Positions 24,869 through 32,839 of a DNA stretch of 64,000 nt are shown here, in pieces. This DNA is from Actinomycetes bacterium. GTDB taxonomy: Bacteria > Actinomycetota > Coriobacteriia > Coriobacteriales > Eggerthellaceae. Each line of letters opens with the position of its first letter. Position 1 is the first letter of the stretch. The DNA lies in the NCBI GenBank assembly GCA_023460315.1, contig JAEWQO010000140.1, forward strand, positions 6,776 to 70,775, written 5' to 3'. The translations under genes were made by a program, and so were the position numbers. The notes under the pieces are model-generated. The model saw nothing but the letters and a program-made list of their open reading frames with translations. It searched no databases and was not told the origin of the DNA.

Positions 24869-25852
24869 TTACGCAACGATGTTGAAAGGTTTCTGCCCCG
24901 CAGCGACCCGTGCGACATTTTCCCAGACCATTCGATGAGCACGGTAAAACATCCCTTCGGTGACACCGCCGATATGGGGTGAGAGAACCACCCGTCGGGC
25001 AGCCTCGGGGGGCAGTTTCAGCAACGGATGGTCGACAGGCACGGGTTCCGGAGCCAAGGTATCGCAGCCCGCCGCCGCGATCGATCCGCTTTCGACGGCG
25101 CGCGCGAGCGCCTCCTGGTCAACGATCTCGCCCCGCGCCGTGTTGATGAGGATGGCATCGTCCTTCATGCGAGCAAAGAACCCGTCATCCACCATACCGC
25201 GCGTCTCGTCGGTGACAGGAACGTGCAGACTCACAATGTCGCTGGTAGCGACGAGGTCGTCCAAAGGCTCAAACCGCACGCCCAGACGCTCCTCTTCCTC
25301 GGACGAGAGCGGTGAGCGTTTGTTGTACGCCATCCTGCATCCCCAGCCGGACAGCCGCGTGGCAGCTGCCTGCGCAATGGCCCCGAATCCCACAAAGCCG
25401 ACCTTGCAGTCCCCGAGCTCGCGAATGCCCTCCACCATCATGCGTTCTTTCGCTTGGATCTGACGTCCTGCACGTACCGCGGCATCTCCTGCGACCACGT
25501 CACGGAGGCAGGCCAGCATGAGCAGGATGGCCTGTTCGGCGACAGCCGCCGCGTTCACGCCGGCGTTGTTGCATACCGTCACGCCACGCTCTCGCGCCGC
25601 AGTGAGGTCAATGAGATCGAAAGCCACCCCTTCGGAGTGAATGAGCTTGAGGTTCGGCATAGACCCGATAAGGCGCGCGCTCACCGGGCTGATGGCATCG
25701 GCCAGGATGAAGTCAGCATCGCCGGCACAGGCGAGCAGATCGTCGTCGGAAGATCCCCTTTTCATCACGGCCAGATCGACCTCGTCAACGATAGGCAGGT
25801 CAGGCAGGTACTTCCTCGTTCTCTTCTCGTCACCGATAACCAGCAGCTTCAT
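24869..25852 (-). CDS. D-isomer-specific 2-hydroxyacid dehydrogenase
   Basis: NAD(P)-dependent dehydrogenase of the phosphoglycerate/D-lactate dehydrogenase superfamily, 327 residues, substrate unknown. The Rossmann motif is VGFVGFGAIAQAAATRLSGWG; the catalytic Arg is in INTARGEIVDQEAL, and a Glu and the His follow in APEPVPVDHPL and LSPHIGGVTEG. There is no ACT domain, unlike SerA at 13137, with which it shares the fold only. ATG 25852 follows AAGGAGGG by four bases, rejecting the extension to 25897. Its neighbours give no clear pathway; it may act on a 2-keto or hydroxy acid of amino-acid metabolism. Confidence 0.85.
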   Translation of the reverse strand: MKLLVIGDEKRTRKYLPDLPIVDEVDLAVMKRGSSDDDLLACAGDADFILADAISPVSARLIGSMPNLKLIHSEGVAFDLIDLTAARERGVTVCNNAGVNAAAVAEQAILLMLACLRDVVAGDAAVRAGRQIQAKERMMVEGIRELGDCKVGFVGFGAIAQAAATRLSGWGCRMAYNKRSPLSSEEEERLGVRFEPLDDLVATSDIVSLHVPVTDETRGMVDDGFFARMKDDAILINTARGEIVDQEALARAVESGSIAAAGCDTLAPEPVPVDHPLLKLPPEAARRVVLSPHIGGVTEGMFYRAHRMVWENVARVAAGQKPFNIVA

Positions 25853-26113
25853 AGGACCCTCCTTGCATGCGACGGAACCGTTTTCCTCTGTTACCATCGT
25901 ATCAAAACTACGAGATCACTTGGCGCAGGACCTTGCGGTGCCACAAGGACAGGCCCTGAAAACAGCGGCGGCGTTGCGGGACCATGGCTCTTCCTATGTC
26001 CACGTGCGGCGGCCTCTACGAATCGCCAGAAGCAGCCACAAGCTCCAAACGATTCCACAGAACACACGATGCCAATGGGCCGGACTCCGCGACGGCAACC
26101 CAGAAGGGGCAGC

Positions 26114-26452
26114 CTATTCCTGTTCCTCGGGAGTCACGACATAGAGTTTGCCTGTCTCTTCATCGCGATAGACCGTGCCAAGCTGTTCATAGGAGCCGTC
26201 ACTGACAGCGATGCCCTCTTCGACAGCTTCCAAGTCTCCCTCGATCTCCTTGATGGAGGGTGTATCGCCGGACGACGGCACACTGTTCAGATCGACGTTC
26301 CAGTTCGCGATGATGGCCAGCATGAGTCCGCAGGCGAACACCAACATCACGTCGGCCAAGTTCACCAAACCGACACGCGGATCAGAGTCGTCGCCGTCCG
26401 TCCGATGCCTGCGCAGGACGGAGGAGCGCAAATTGTTCGAGCTCATCGACAT
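26114..26452 (-). CDS. DUF2149-like small membrane protein, probable ExbD-like partner
   Basis: 112 residues: a hydrophilic N-terminus containing DDSDPRVGLVNLADVMLVFACGL, a single membrane span (about 29-50), then an acidic external tail. The DPRxGxxNLxDVMLVFAxGL pattern is that of DUF2149 proteins, which occur beside ExbB/MotA-type channel proteins (family knowledge, not checked here). The topology matches ExbD/TolR, with a conserved Asp at the start of the single helix as a candidate proton carrier. It starts one base after the ExbB-like stop. It ends the long operon; the 261 bp downstream hold no recognised gene or terminator. Confidence 0.7.
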   Translation of the reverse strand: MSMSSNNLRSSVLRRHRTDGDDSDPRVGLVNLADVMLVFACGLMLAIIANWNVDLNSVPSSGDTPSIKEIEGDLEAVEEGIAVSDGSYEQLGTVYRDEETGKLYVVTPEEQE

Positions 26453-26453
26453 C

Positions 26454-27221
26454 TCATCGTCCCCCTTCGCCGCAGGGACCGTCGCTGACTGTCACATCAA
26501 CGCGTCCATCGCGCACCCGCTTCGCCCCTTGGCCGCATACCGGACGCGGGTCTGGCTTTGCCCCAAAATCGTATCCACGGTCATGCATCGCGCCAGCTTT
26601 CTCAAGAAGGGTGTTGAACGCCGACTCCATGCTCACGAGATAGTCGTCATACCATCGGCGTCGAAGCGTCGAGACCGCCAGACACACGATGGCCACGACG
26701 AGCCCGGCAACCGTACCGTCAAAAGCCACAAGAAGAGATGATGACAACGTTTCAGTGTCGCCCGCGCCCAAAGCGACTATGCCGGGGCCGAGGGGAATGA
26801 GCGTGCACATGAGGCCGAACATGGGCGCAACCTTGGACATGAGCATGGTACGGCCGATCGTTTTCTGATACACGATGTCTTCATCAGCCAGCAGGCGTTT
26901 AGCAACCTCAGTGCGCGCATCTTCGGGAAGATAGAGGTACGAAATCAGTTCCTGAAGACGTCCCCGCTGGGTGTCCAACAGCCCGCTTCGGGCGACAACC
27001 TCGTCGAGATCCTCGTAAGAAGCTGCATCGATTTCGGCAATCATCTGCGGCAACGCAACCCGGTAGTGACGCCTCTCCACGAAGACCTCCACCACAAGGG
27101 AACCAAGCGTATACACCGCGTATGCGACCAGAAGGACCAGACAGACGACTGTGGGAATAAGAAGCCCTTGCGACAATGCGTGCAGTGCGTCAAAAGCAAA
27201 GAAACGATCGAGAACATCCAT
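26454..27221 (-). CDS. MotA/TolQ/ExbB-family proton channel protein
   Basis: 255 residues with three predicted membrane spans (about 17-38, 130-155 and 165-190), the last two carrying the family signature: APMFGLMCTLIPLGPGIVAL, then SSSLLVAFDGTVAGLVVAIV. Such channels use the proton motive force to drive a partner protein. In diderms this energises outer-membrane uptake or flagella, but in a monoderm the target is unclear. The C-terminus is a charged cytoplasmic tail. It is followed immediately by the DUF2149-like gene and preceded by the DDTD-domain gene, so it probably energises a step of the ABC/surface-protein system encoded upstream. Confidence 0.85.
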   Translation of the reverse strand: MDVLDRFFAFDALHALSQGLLIPTVVCLVLLVAYAVYTLGSLVVEVFVERRHYRVALPQMIAEIDAASYEDLDEVVARSGLLDTQRGRLQELISYLYLPEDARTEVAKRLLADEDIVYQKTIGRTMLMSKVAPMFGLMCTLIPLGPGIVALGAGDTETLSSSLLVAFDGTVAGLVVAIVCLAVSTLRRRWYDDYLVSMESAFNTLLEKAGAMHDRGYDFGAKPDPRPVCGQGAKRVRDGRVDVTVSDGPCGEGGR

Positions 27222-27278
27222 AGTATCTTTTTCCTTTCAGTGAATCGCTCGAACACGATCGGCGGGAACAAATCATTT

Positions 27279-28277
27279 TCAGCGTGCAAGCATTGCCTTT
27301 ACACACTGAAAGCCGCCGGTGACCCATCGTCGATACAGACAGTTCTTGCACGATGGCTTTGGATCGAGACACTCTCCCTCATCGTTGTCCCACTCGAAGG
27401 CGGCGCAGACACGCGACCAGCTGTCACCCGCGTTGCCGATATCCCCCAGATCGATCTTTGAGCACGGATATGCGATGCCATCAACAACATCGCACACGAC
27501 CGTAAGGGCACCGCCATGGAGGATGGGCTTCCCCTCGGCCGCGAGGGAGAACGGCAAGTTGCAAGGAAGATCGCCTCCCTGTGCATCAACGAGCTTGACC
27601 GGGCCACGGAAGTCGTACGCGAGTCTGCGCGCAACCATGCCCACATTGGGGGCGCTTTCTCCCGCGCACAGCTTTGAAAAATCCCACTTTCCCCGGAAGC
27701 GGCCGTCGTCACCCCCAAGCCGCAATCCCACGCCCGCCAGAGCACCCACCACGCCTGAGCCGTCACCTCCATGCTCGCTCAAAGCCACCCATGGAATCCG
27801 ACTCGCCAATTCATAGGCCGAACGCGCGCTGCAGAAATCGACTTTGGCATGCCGGCCGAAAGCGACAAGCTCTCCAACCGCCAAACTTTCAAGCTGGGTG
27901 AATGCCTCATTCCCGTGCGTATCCGGAACGCATGCAAAGCAAAGGCCAGGATCCGACGTTGGCGCACGGTTCACGGCTATGATTTGCACAGCCTGGGCAT
28001 ACAGGTCGGCGATACCCTCGGAAGGCACGAGCGCCTCAAACGCCATAGAAGAATTGTGAGAGGTGTAGGGAACGTCGTCGCGTAACAGCAACTGATGACG
28101 CGTGACTTCCAGGCGCAGGCTTCCTCCCAGCGCTGTCGCCGCCGAAGCGATGAGGCTGGCGATCTCGCCGGTGGACGTTGCCCGGGTCTCGTCGTCGGTG
28201 TCATCGACGCTGACGACGAGGGACACAAGTCCGTCTCCAGCCCGATCGGCCGTTATACCCGTCAAAGGTGTGTGCAT
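27279..28277 (-). CDS. DDTD-domain protein (TiaS ferredoxin-like fold) with SPASM-like Cys-rich tail
   Basis: 332 residues, cytosolic. Residues 18-65 contain LVVSVDDTDDETRATSTGEIA and later LEVTRHQLLLRDDVPYTSHNSSM, closely resembling the ferredoxin-like domain of archaeal tRNA-Ile2 agmatinylcytidine synthase TiaS. However, the rest of TiaS is missing. The C-terminal 70 residues (DGIAYPCSKIDLGDIGN, then CLDPKPSCKNCLYRRW, then GGFQC) resemble the SPASM auxiliary iron-sulfur domain of radical SAM enzymes, yet no CxxxCxxC radical SAM core is present. Function unknown; tRNA modification by itself seems unlikely. It starts directly after the stop of the ABC substrate-binding gene and precedes the ExbB-like gene. 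Confidence 0.7.
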   Translation of the reverse strand: MHTPLTGITADRAGDGLVSLVVSVDDTDDETRATSTGEIASLIASAATALGGSLRLEVTRHQLLLRDDVPYTSHNSSMAFEALVPSEGIADLYAQAVQIIAVNRAPTSDPGLCFACVPDTHGNEAFTQLESLAVGELVAFGRHAKVDFCSARSAYELASRIPWVALSEHGGDGSGVVGALAGVGLRLGGDDGRFRGKWDFSKLCAGESAPNVGMVARRLAYDFRGPVKLVDAQGGDLPCNLPFSLAAEGKPILHGGALTVVCDVVDGIAYPCSKIDLGDIGNAGDSWSRVCAAFEWDNDEGECLDPKPSCKNCLYRRWVTGGFQCVKAMLAR

Positions 28278-29465
28278 CTACTTTCCTCCCCCGCTACCGG
28301 AACCGCTGCCGGAACCGCCCTGGTCCCCCGAGCGTTCGAGGCGGAGTCCTTCGCCTGCAAGGATGGCATCCCAGGTGGCATTGTCGATATCCAACCCCAC
28401 GACATCGCGATAGTAGGAAACCACCGTCTCCTTCAAATCGATATCCTCATACAGAGAGGGATAGAGGGTCTTCCCCAACCAGAGCATGCCAAGAAACGTC
28501 TCGGGATCGCCACGCTGTCCCCAGCGGCTGGTCGACACCGGAAGGTTGTACACTCCGCCCGACGATACCGCCGCCATTCCTTGCCACTGTACATCACCGA
28601 GGATCGCGTCCTTTGCGTCAGCGGTGCTACAGATAATGACGTCGGGATTCCAGGCGTACACCTGCTCAAGTGTGGCCGTGTAATCGCCCGTCCCACCCGT
28701 GCCTTCCTCTTCTGCCGAAACATCTGACACTCCCGTGCGCTCAATCCAGTCCGCCCCCAGCGAACCCGTTCCGTCCGTCAGCAGTGGATCGTTGATGGAG
28801 TGATAGACGTTCTTGCGCTGATCGGCAGGAATCAGAGCCGCACGCTCCTCCACCAGCGCGACCATGTTCCGATAGTACGTCACGATCCCTTGCGCCTTCT
28901 GAGCACCATCTGTCCCACATACTTGACCCACCAGCGCAATGGCCTGCATTTGTTCGTCCACCGTCCCATAGTCCACCACCACGTAGGGAATACAGAGCTT
29001 TTCGAGCTGGGCGGTCTCGCCGCCATCATACAGGTCGCGCTTGACCAGAACCACGTCGACCCCCGCCGACAGCAAAGTCTCCGCATTGACGCTGTTGCCC
29101 GACAGCTGATCAGCCGATTCAAGACTCGGACATATCTTCTTGAGCAGATCGTTCGATATGACGCCGCCCGGTGCGCCTGACAGCTTTTCCCCCGCCCCCA
29201 CCAACACGCACACATTGCCGGAAAACGCATCCATCGCAGCGATATGCTGTGGATTGGCAGGCACGCTGACCGTCCGGCCGACGGAATCGGTGACCTCCTG
29301 CATCTCGACTGCTGCGGCCTGCTCGACGGGCACCACGCTTTCGAGCAGTGTGGAGGGCGACCCGCCCCCAAGCACGTACAGGCCCAAACCACATACCACC
29401 ACGATAAGCACGCCGACAGCCGCCGACGCCAAAACGGTTTTCGCACCGCGTTTCTGCGTTGTCAT
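28278..29465 (-). CDS. ABC transporter substrate-binding protein (BtuF/FecB type)
   Basis: Membrane-tethered binding protein of 395 residues for a metal chelate, tetrapyrrole or similar ligand. An N-terminal membrane span (about 10-33) replaces a classical lipobox. The two lobes follow, with DSVGRTVSVPANPQHIAAMDA, the TroA/FecB-type opening, and VDVVLVKRDLYDG, YAWNPDVIICST and VYNLPVSTSRWGQRGDPETFLGMLWLGK. It ends in an odd Gly/Ser tail (GSGSGSGSGGGK). The start overlaps the ATPase stop by four bases. The ligand (iron complex, corrinoid, heme or other) cannot be decided from sequence. Confidence 0.88.
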   Translation of the reverse strand: MTTQKRGAKTVLASAAVGVLIVVVCGLGLYVLGGGSPSTLLESVVPVEQAAAVEMQEVTDSVGRTVSVPANPQHIAAMDAFSGNVCVLVGAGEKLSGAPGGVISNDLLKKICPSLESADQLSGNSVNAETLLSAGVDVVLVKRDLYDGGETAQLEKLCIPYVVVDYGTVDEQMQAIALVGQVCGTDGAQKAQGIVTYYRNMVALVEERAALIPADQRKNVYHSINDPLLTDGTGSLGADWIERTGVSDVSAEEEGTGGTGDYTATLEQVYAWNPDVIICSTADAKDAILGDVQWQGMAAVSSGGVYNLPVSTSRWGQRGDPETFLGMLWLGKTLYPSLYEDIDLKETVVSYYRDVVGLDIDNATWDAILAGEGLRLERSGDQGGSGSGSGSGGGK

Positions 29466-30394
29466 TCTCTCGCCTCTTCTCGTTGGTCTCCCGACGTGCT
29501 CAAGGGCACAACCTGCCGCATGACGGTCCCCTGTCCGTCAGCGAAATAGCCAGGTGATGAATCGTCCACCCAGGAAACGTGGGCGAGTGCGGCTCTCACG
29601 CCGAAATAGCGCCAGAGCGCAGAAGGGGTCAGAACCTCGTCTGGGACACCCACGCACGCCACCCGTCCGCAGGACATGAGCGCAACCCGCACGTCAAGTC
29701 CAGCAGCTGCCAGATGAAACGCCTGGTTAGGAGCATGTGTCGCCATGAGAACCGTTACGCCATGCGCGCTCACCAGACGCTCCACCGTCTCGAGAAACAC
29801 CAGTTCGTTCTTGAAGTCCAGGTGTGCCGTGGGCTCGTCCAACACGATGAGCGGTGTATCCTGCACAAGCGCGCGGGCAAGCAGCGCCATCTGCATCTCT
29901 CCGCCAGAAAGCTCCGTGCACACCCGTCCATGTAAATGATCGATACCGCAGGTCCGAAGAGCCTCGAGCACCCGGCACCGATCCTCATCGTCGGTCGAAC
30001 CGAAGCCGGACTGATAGGCTGTGCGGCCCATGAGCACCATATGCTCCACGGTGTAGGGGAACATGCGCTCATGAATCTGCGGCACGTAGGCAAGAAGACG
30101 TGCGCGTTCGCGGGCGCGCATGTCGACGACATCTTTTCCATTCACTTTGACGGTGCCTGTGTCAGGCCTGTTCTCTCCCAATACGCAGTCGAGAAAGGTG
30201 GATTTTCCACATCCGTTCACGCCCATGAGGCATACGACCGACCCCCGCTCGACGTCGAGCGAAAAATCTTCCAACACCTGATGTTCTCCCCACGAAAAGA
30301 ACACGCTGCGGGCGCTGAGCATCGTTGAAGCCGATGTGGCAGCAGGCATCTCCCCTAGACCACAGAGTGTCGGCACGTCGTTCCGGACCTCCAT
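29462..30394 (-). CDS. ABC transporter ATP-binding protein (FecE/BtuD type)
   Basis: Cytosolic ATPase of the importer, 310 residues. It has Walker A GVNGCGKSTF, the signature LSGGEMQMALLARALVQ and Walker B LIVLDEPTAHLDF, plus a switch His in MATHAPNQAFHLA. A 30-residue N-terminal extension precedes the ABC fold. A GTG at 30397 and an ATG at 30394 are both possible starts; the latter gives a TGATG overlap with the permease stop. It is coupled on both sides (permease upstream, binding protein downstream), defining a complete FecCD/BtuCDF-type importer. Confidence 0.93.
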   Translation of the reverse strand: MEVRNDVPTLCGLGEMPAATSASTMLSARSVFFSWGEHQVLEDFSLDVERGSVVCLMGVNGCGKSTFLDCVLGENRPDTGTVKVNGKDVVDMRARERARLLAYVPQIHERMFPYTVEHMVLMGRTAYQSGFGSTDDEDRCRVLEALRTCGIDHLHGRVCTELSGGEMQMALLARALVQDTPLIVLDEPTAHLDFKNELVFLETVERLVSAHGVTVLMATHAPNQAFHLAAAGLDVRVALMSCGRVACVGVPDEVLTPSALWRYFGVRAALAHVSWVDDSSPGYFADGQGTVMRQVVPLSTSGDQREEARE

Positions 30395-31428
30395 CACCAG
30401 CCACCACCCTTCGTCTTCTTCAGCAAGTACACGAAGAACGGCGCGCCGATGAGAGCAGTGAGTATTCCCAGCGGCACCTCACTGGCCCACAGGCAACGCG
30501 CGCACGTGTCGACCACCACGAGAAATGCGCCACCCAGCGCCATGGATGCGGGGATAAGACGCCTGTTCTCGCTGCCAACCAGCATGCGTCCGATATGCGG
30601 CATGATAAGCCCCACCCAACCCACTACGCCGGCCATGCACACAGCGCCAGCGGTGGCAAAAGTGGCCGCCGCGATGATGACACCTTTGTCACGGGAGACA
30701 TTGAGCCCCAGCGAACGTGCCTCCTTGTCACCCATCGACAATACGTCAACACGAGAGGCGCACACCATCAGCACCACAGCACCCACAGCCATGACAGCCA
30801 CCGACCAGAAACTCTCCCATCCCACCGATGACAAGCTTCCCATCAGCCAATATACGATAGAAGGCAACTGCGTGGAAGGATCGGCAACGTATTTCATCAG
30901 AGACACGAGCGCCGCGAATACGCTCGACACGATCGTGCCGCCCAAGATGAGCATGATGGTGGGCGTGCTTCGATACACCCGTGCTATCCAGTAGCTGGCG
31001 CACACGGCCGCGATGCCGAACAGGAACGCTGCCGGATAGATGACCATACCTCCGCCGAACAGCACGATGGCCAACGCAGCGCCAAAACCGGCACCGTTGC
31101 TCACGCCTAGAAGGCCCGGGTTCACCAACGGATTACGGAACACGCCTTGAAACGCCGCACCCGAAGCGGAAAGCGCGGCACCCACGGCGACGGCAGCCAA
31201 CGCGCGCGGAAGGCGTACCTGCAGCACGAGCGTCGCAGACTCCATCGACACCTTGCCTGAGAAACCTGGCAACCATGACATGAGCGCCTGACACACTTCG
31301 GGGAGCGTCAACATATAGCGTCCGAAGAATAGCGCCGCAAATACGCAAACCAGCGGAAGCAGAAAGAGTGCAACCAGTCTGAGAGACCTGCCACCAGAGC
31401 GCACTATGCACTCATCTTTCATGGCCAT
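30394..31428 (-). CDS. ABC transporter permease (FecCD/BtuC family)
   Basis: Integral membrane permease, 344 residues, about ten spans, working as a homodimer with the ATPase at 29462. Family blocks include LPRALAAVAVGAALSASGAAFQGVFRNPLVNPGLLGVS, seen in pieces such as ALSASGAAFQG and NPLVNPGLLG. GVIIAAATFATAGAVCMAGVVGWVGLIMPHIGRMLVG is the region that contacts the ATPase. The start is uncertain: ATG 31428 follows AGGA by eight bases, ATG 31422 is two codons later. It overlaps the end of the FAD/DUF1667 gene by 17 bp, showing that the flavoproteins and the importer share one transcript. Confidence 0.92.
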   Translation of the reverse strand: MAMKDECIVRSGGRSLRLVALFLLPLVCVFAALFFGRYMLTLPEVCQALMSWLPGFSGKVSMESATLVLQVRLPRALAAVAVGAALSASGAAFQGVFRNPLVNPGLLGVSNGAGFGAALAIVLFGGGMVIYPAAFLFGIAAVCASYWIARVYRSTPTIMLILGGTIVSSVFAALVSLMKYVADPSTQLPSIVYWLMGSLSSVGWESFWSVAVMAVGAVVLMVCASRVDVLSMGDKEARSLGLNVSRDKGVIIAAATFATAGAVCMAGVVGWVGLIMPHIGRMLVGSENRRLIPASMALGGAFLVVVDTCARCLWASEVPLGILTALIGAPFFVYLLKKTKGGGW

Positions 31429-32839
31429 CACCACAGTCCTGCGAGGCAACCAGCGCTACGCCCGTGCCCGCGACATCCTCGCAAAGCGTCTCGCCCATCC
31501 TCACAGGAGCCTTCGCCCTCAGGTGACGGCAGGCGCGTGCCACGTCGAGCAGCGCTCCCTTTGACACCGGGCCAGCGGTCCGCACGGGCAGCAACGGCCG
31601 ATATCCACCGGAAACCGGCACCGTTCCCGTGAACATCCTGGTTGGGTGCACCAATTCACGCATCGCGTATTCCTCGCCGCGCGCGCAGGATGCGCCCGTC
31701 ACCATGCCGTCATCCGCGGCTTCCATCACACAGCCACGGGGGCACACCGTGCACACAATGCGCCGCGTGCCTTCAGACGTGTCTCTCTGGACATCGGACA
31801 TCCTCCCCTTGGACTCATGGATTGGAAGATGCGCCATGCGCACAAGGTCGGCCGGCATTGCGGATTCAACCGGCCAAGACTGTCCCGCCGCATGCCGCGC
31901 AGCCCCGAGACCTGTCTCGAGACCCTCCTGGGTCACCTGATCCACCAGGTCATGCGGGACATTGGCGTTGCCGCACAGAAACAGGCCCGGCACGTGGTCG
32001 ACAGGGCCACATGAGGCGAGAACCTCACGTTCAGGCACAAGCCCGCACGCAACAAGCAGTACGTTACAGCGCACGTATTCCTTGCGGGTAAAATCGAACG
32101 ACCCATCGGCGAAGAGCGGTGCAACCGTCACGCCCTGCAGCTGTCCGTAGCCATGAATACGGGCAAGACCCCAGCCATAGCGAAGGGGAATACCGAAATC
32201 CTCAATGCAGCGGATGTGGTTACGCACTAGTCCCGTGGCTTCCTGCCCCAGAACAAGACGGACCTCAGCACCCTCCAACGTCATGCGCCGCGCCATGATG
32301 AGCCCGATGTCACCTGAGCCCAACACCACCACCTTGTCTCCGGGCATCTGGTTGGCAACATTGACCATGTACTGGGCCGATCCCGCCGCCAGAACGCCCG
32401 CTGGGCGGCCTCCGGGAATCTGCATCGCCCCACGCGTACGCTCGCGGCAACCCGTCGCGCAAACGACGGCGCGTGCGCGTACTGTCACCCTCCCTCCCAA
32501 TACCACACCCAAGGTATCGAGGTGGAACAGGCCGTCGACCCCCGGCCCCTTCACCAAAAGCACGGTGGTCGCCAGCGCCACCCGCACACCGGCAGCATAC
32601 GCCCGCATAGCCCAGCGATGCGCGTACTCAGGACCGGTCAACGACATGCCGTAGAGATACAGACCGAAACCGTCATGGACGCATTGTGGCAGGACGCCGC
32701 CTAAATATTCTTCCCGTTCAAGCACCAGCACGCGCATCGAACCGCTTTCTGCGGCAGCAACCGCCGCGGCCAATCCGGCGGAACCACCGCCGATGACCGC
32801 CACGTCGAACGGCTCGCTCACCTCGATTGCGTGGCTCAT
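31412..32839 (-). CDS. FAD/NAD(P)-dependent oxidoreductase fused to a DUF1667 domain
   Basis: 475 residues. The N-terminal part (about 10-340) is a pyridine nucleotide-disulfide oxidoreductase-like fold: VAVIGGGSAGLAAAVAAA for FAD, VVVLGSGDIGLIMARRM for NAD(P), and GLFLCGNANVPHDLVDQV at the FAD end. The C-terminal part (from about 365) is DUF1667: CTVCPRGCVME, GASCARGEEYA, HPTRMFTGTVPVSGG, with four Cys likely holding an iron-sulfur cluster. In many anaerobes these are separate genes next to a GlpA-like flavoprotein, so this is a fusion. It overlaps that flavoprotein by four bases. Probable electron transfer between NAD(P)H and the GlpA-like partner; the substrate is unknown. Confidence 0.87.
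   Translation of the reverse strand: MSHAIEVSEPFDVAVIGGGSAGLAAAVAAAESGSMRVLVLEREEYLGGVLPQCVHDGFGLYLYGMSLTGPEYAHRWAMRAYAAGVRVALATTVLLVKGPGVDGLFHLDTLGVVLGGRVTVRARAVVCATGCRERTRGAMQIPGGRPAGVLAAGSAQYMVNVANQMPGDKVVVLGSGDIGLIMARRMTLEGAEVRLVLGQEATGLVRNHIRCIEDFGIPLRYGWGLARIHGYGQLQGVTVAPLFADGSFDFTRKEYVRCNVLLVACGLVPEREVLASCGPVDHVPGLFLCGNANVPHDLVDQVTQEGLETGLGAARHAAGQSWPVESAMPADLVRMAHLPIHESKGRMSDVQRDTSEGTRRIVCTVCPRGCVMEAADDGMVTGASCARGEEYAMRELVHPTRMFTGTVPVSGGYRPLLPVRTAGPVSKGALLDVARACRHLRAKAPVRMGETLCEDVAGTGVALVASQDCGDGHER

Noticed and set aside
28278..29465. Classical lipoprotein signal in the binding protein
   Set aside because: The VVVCG sequence in the first hydrophobic stretch is not a good lipobox; a plain membrane anchor fits better.
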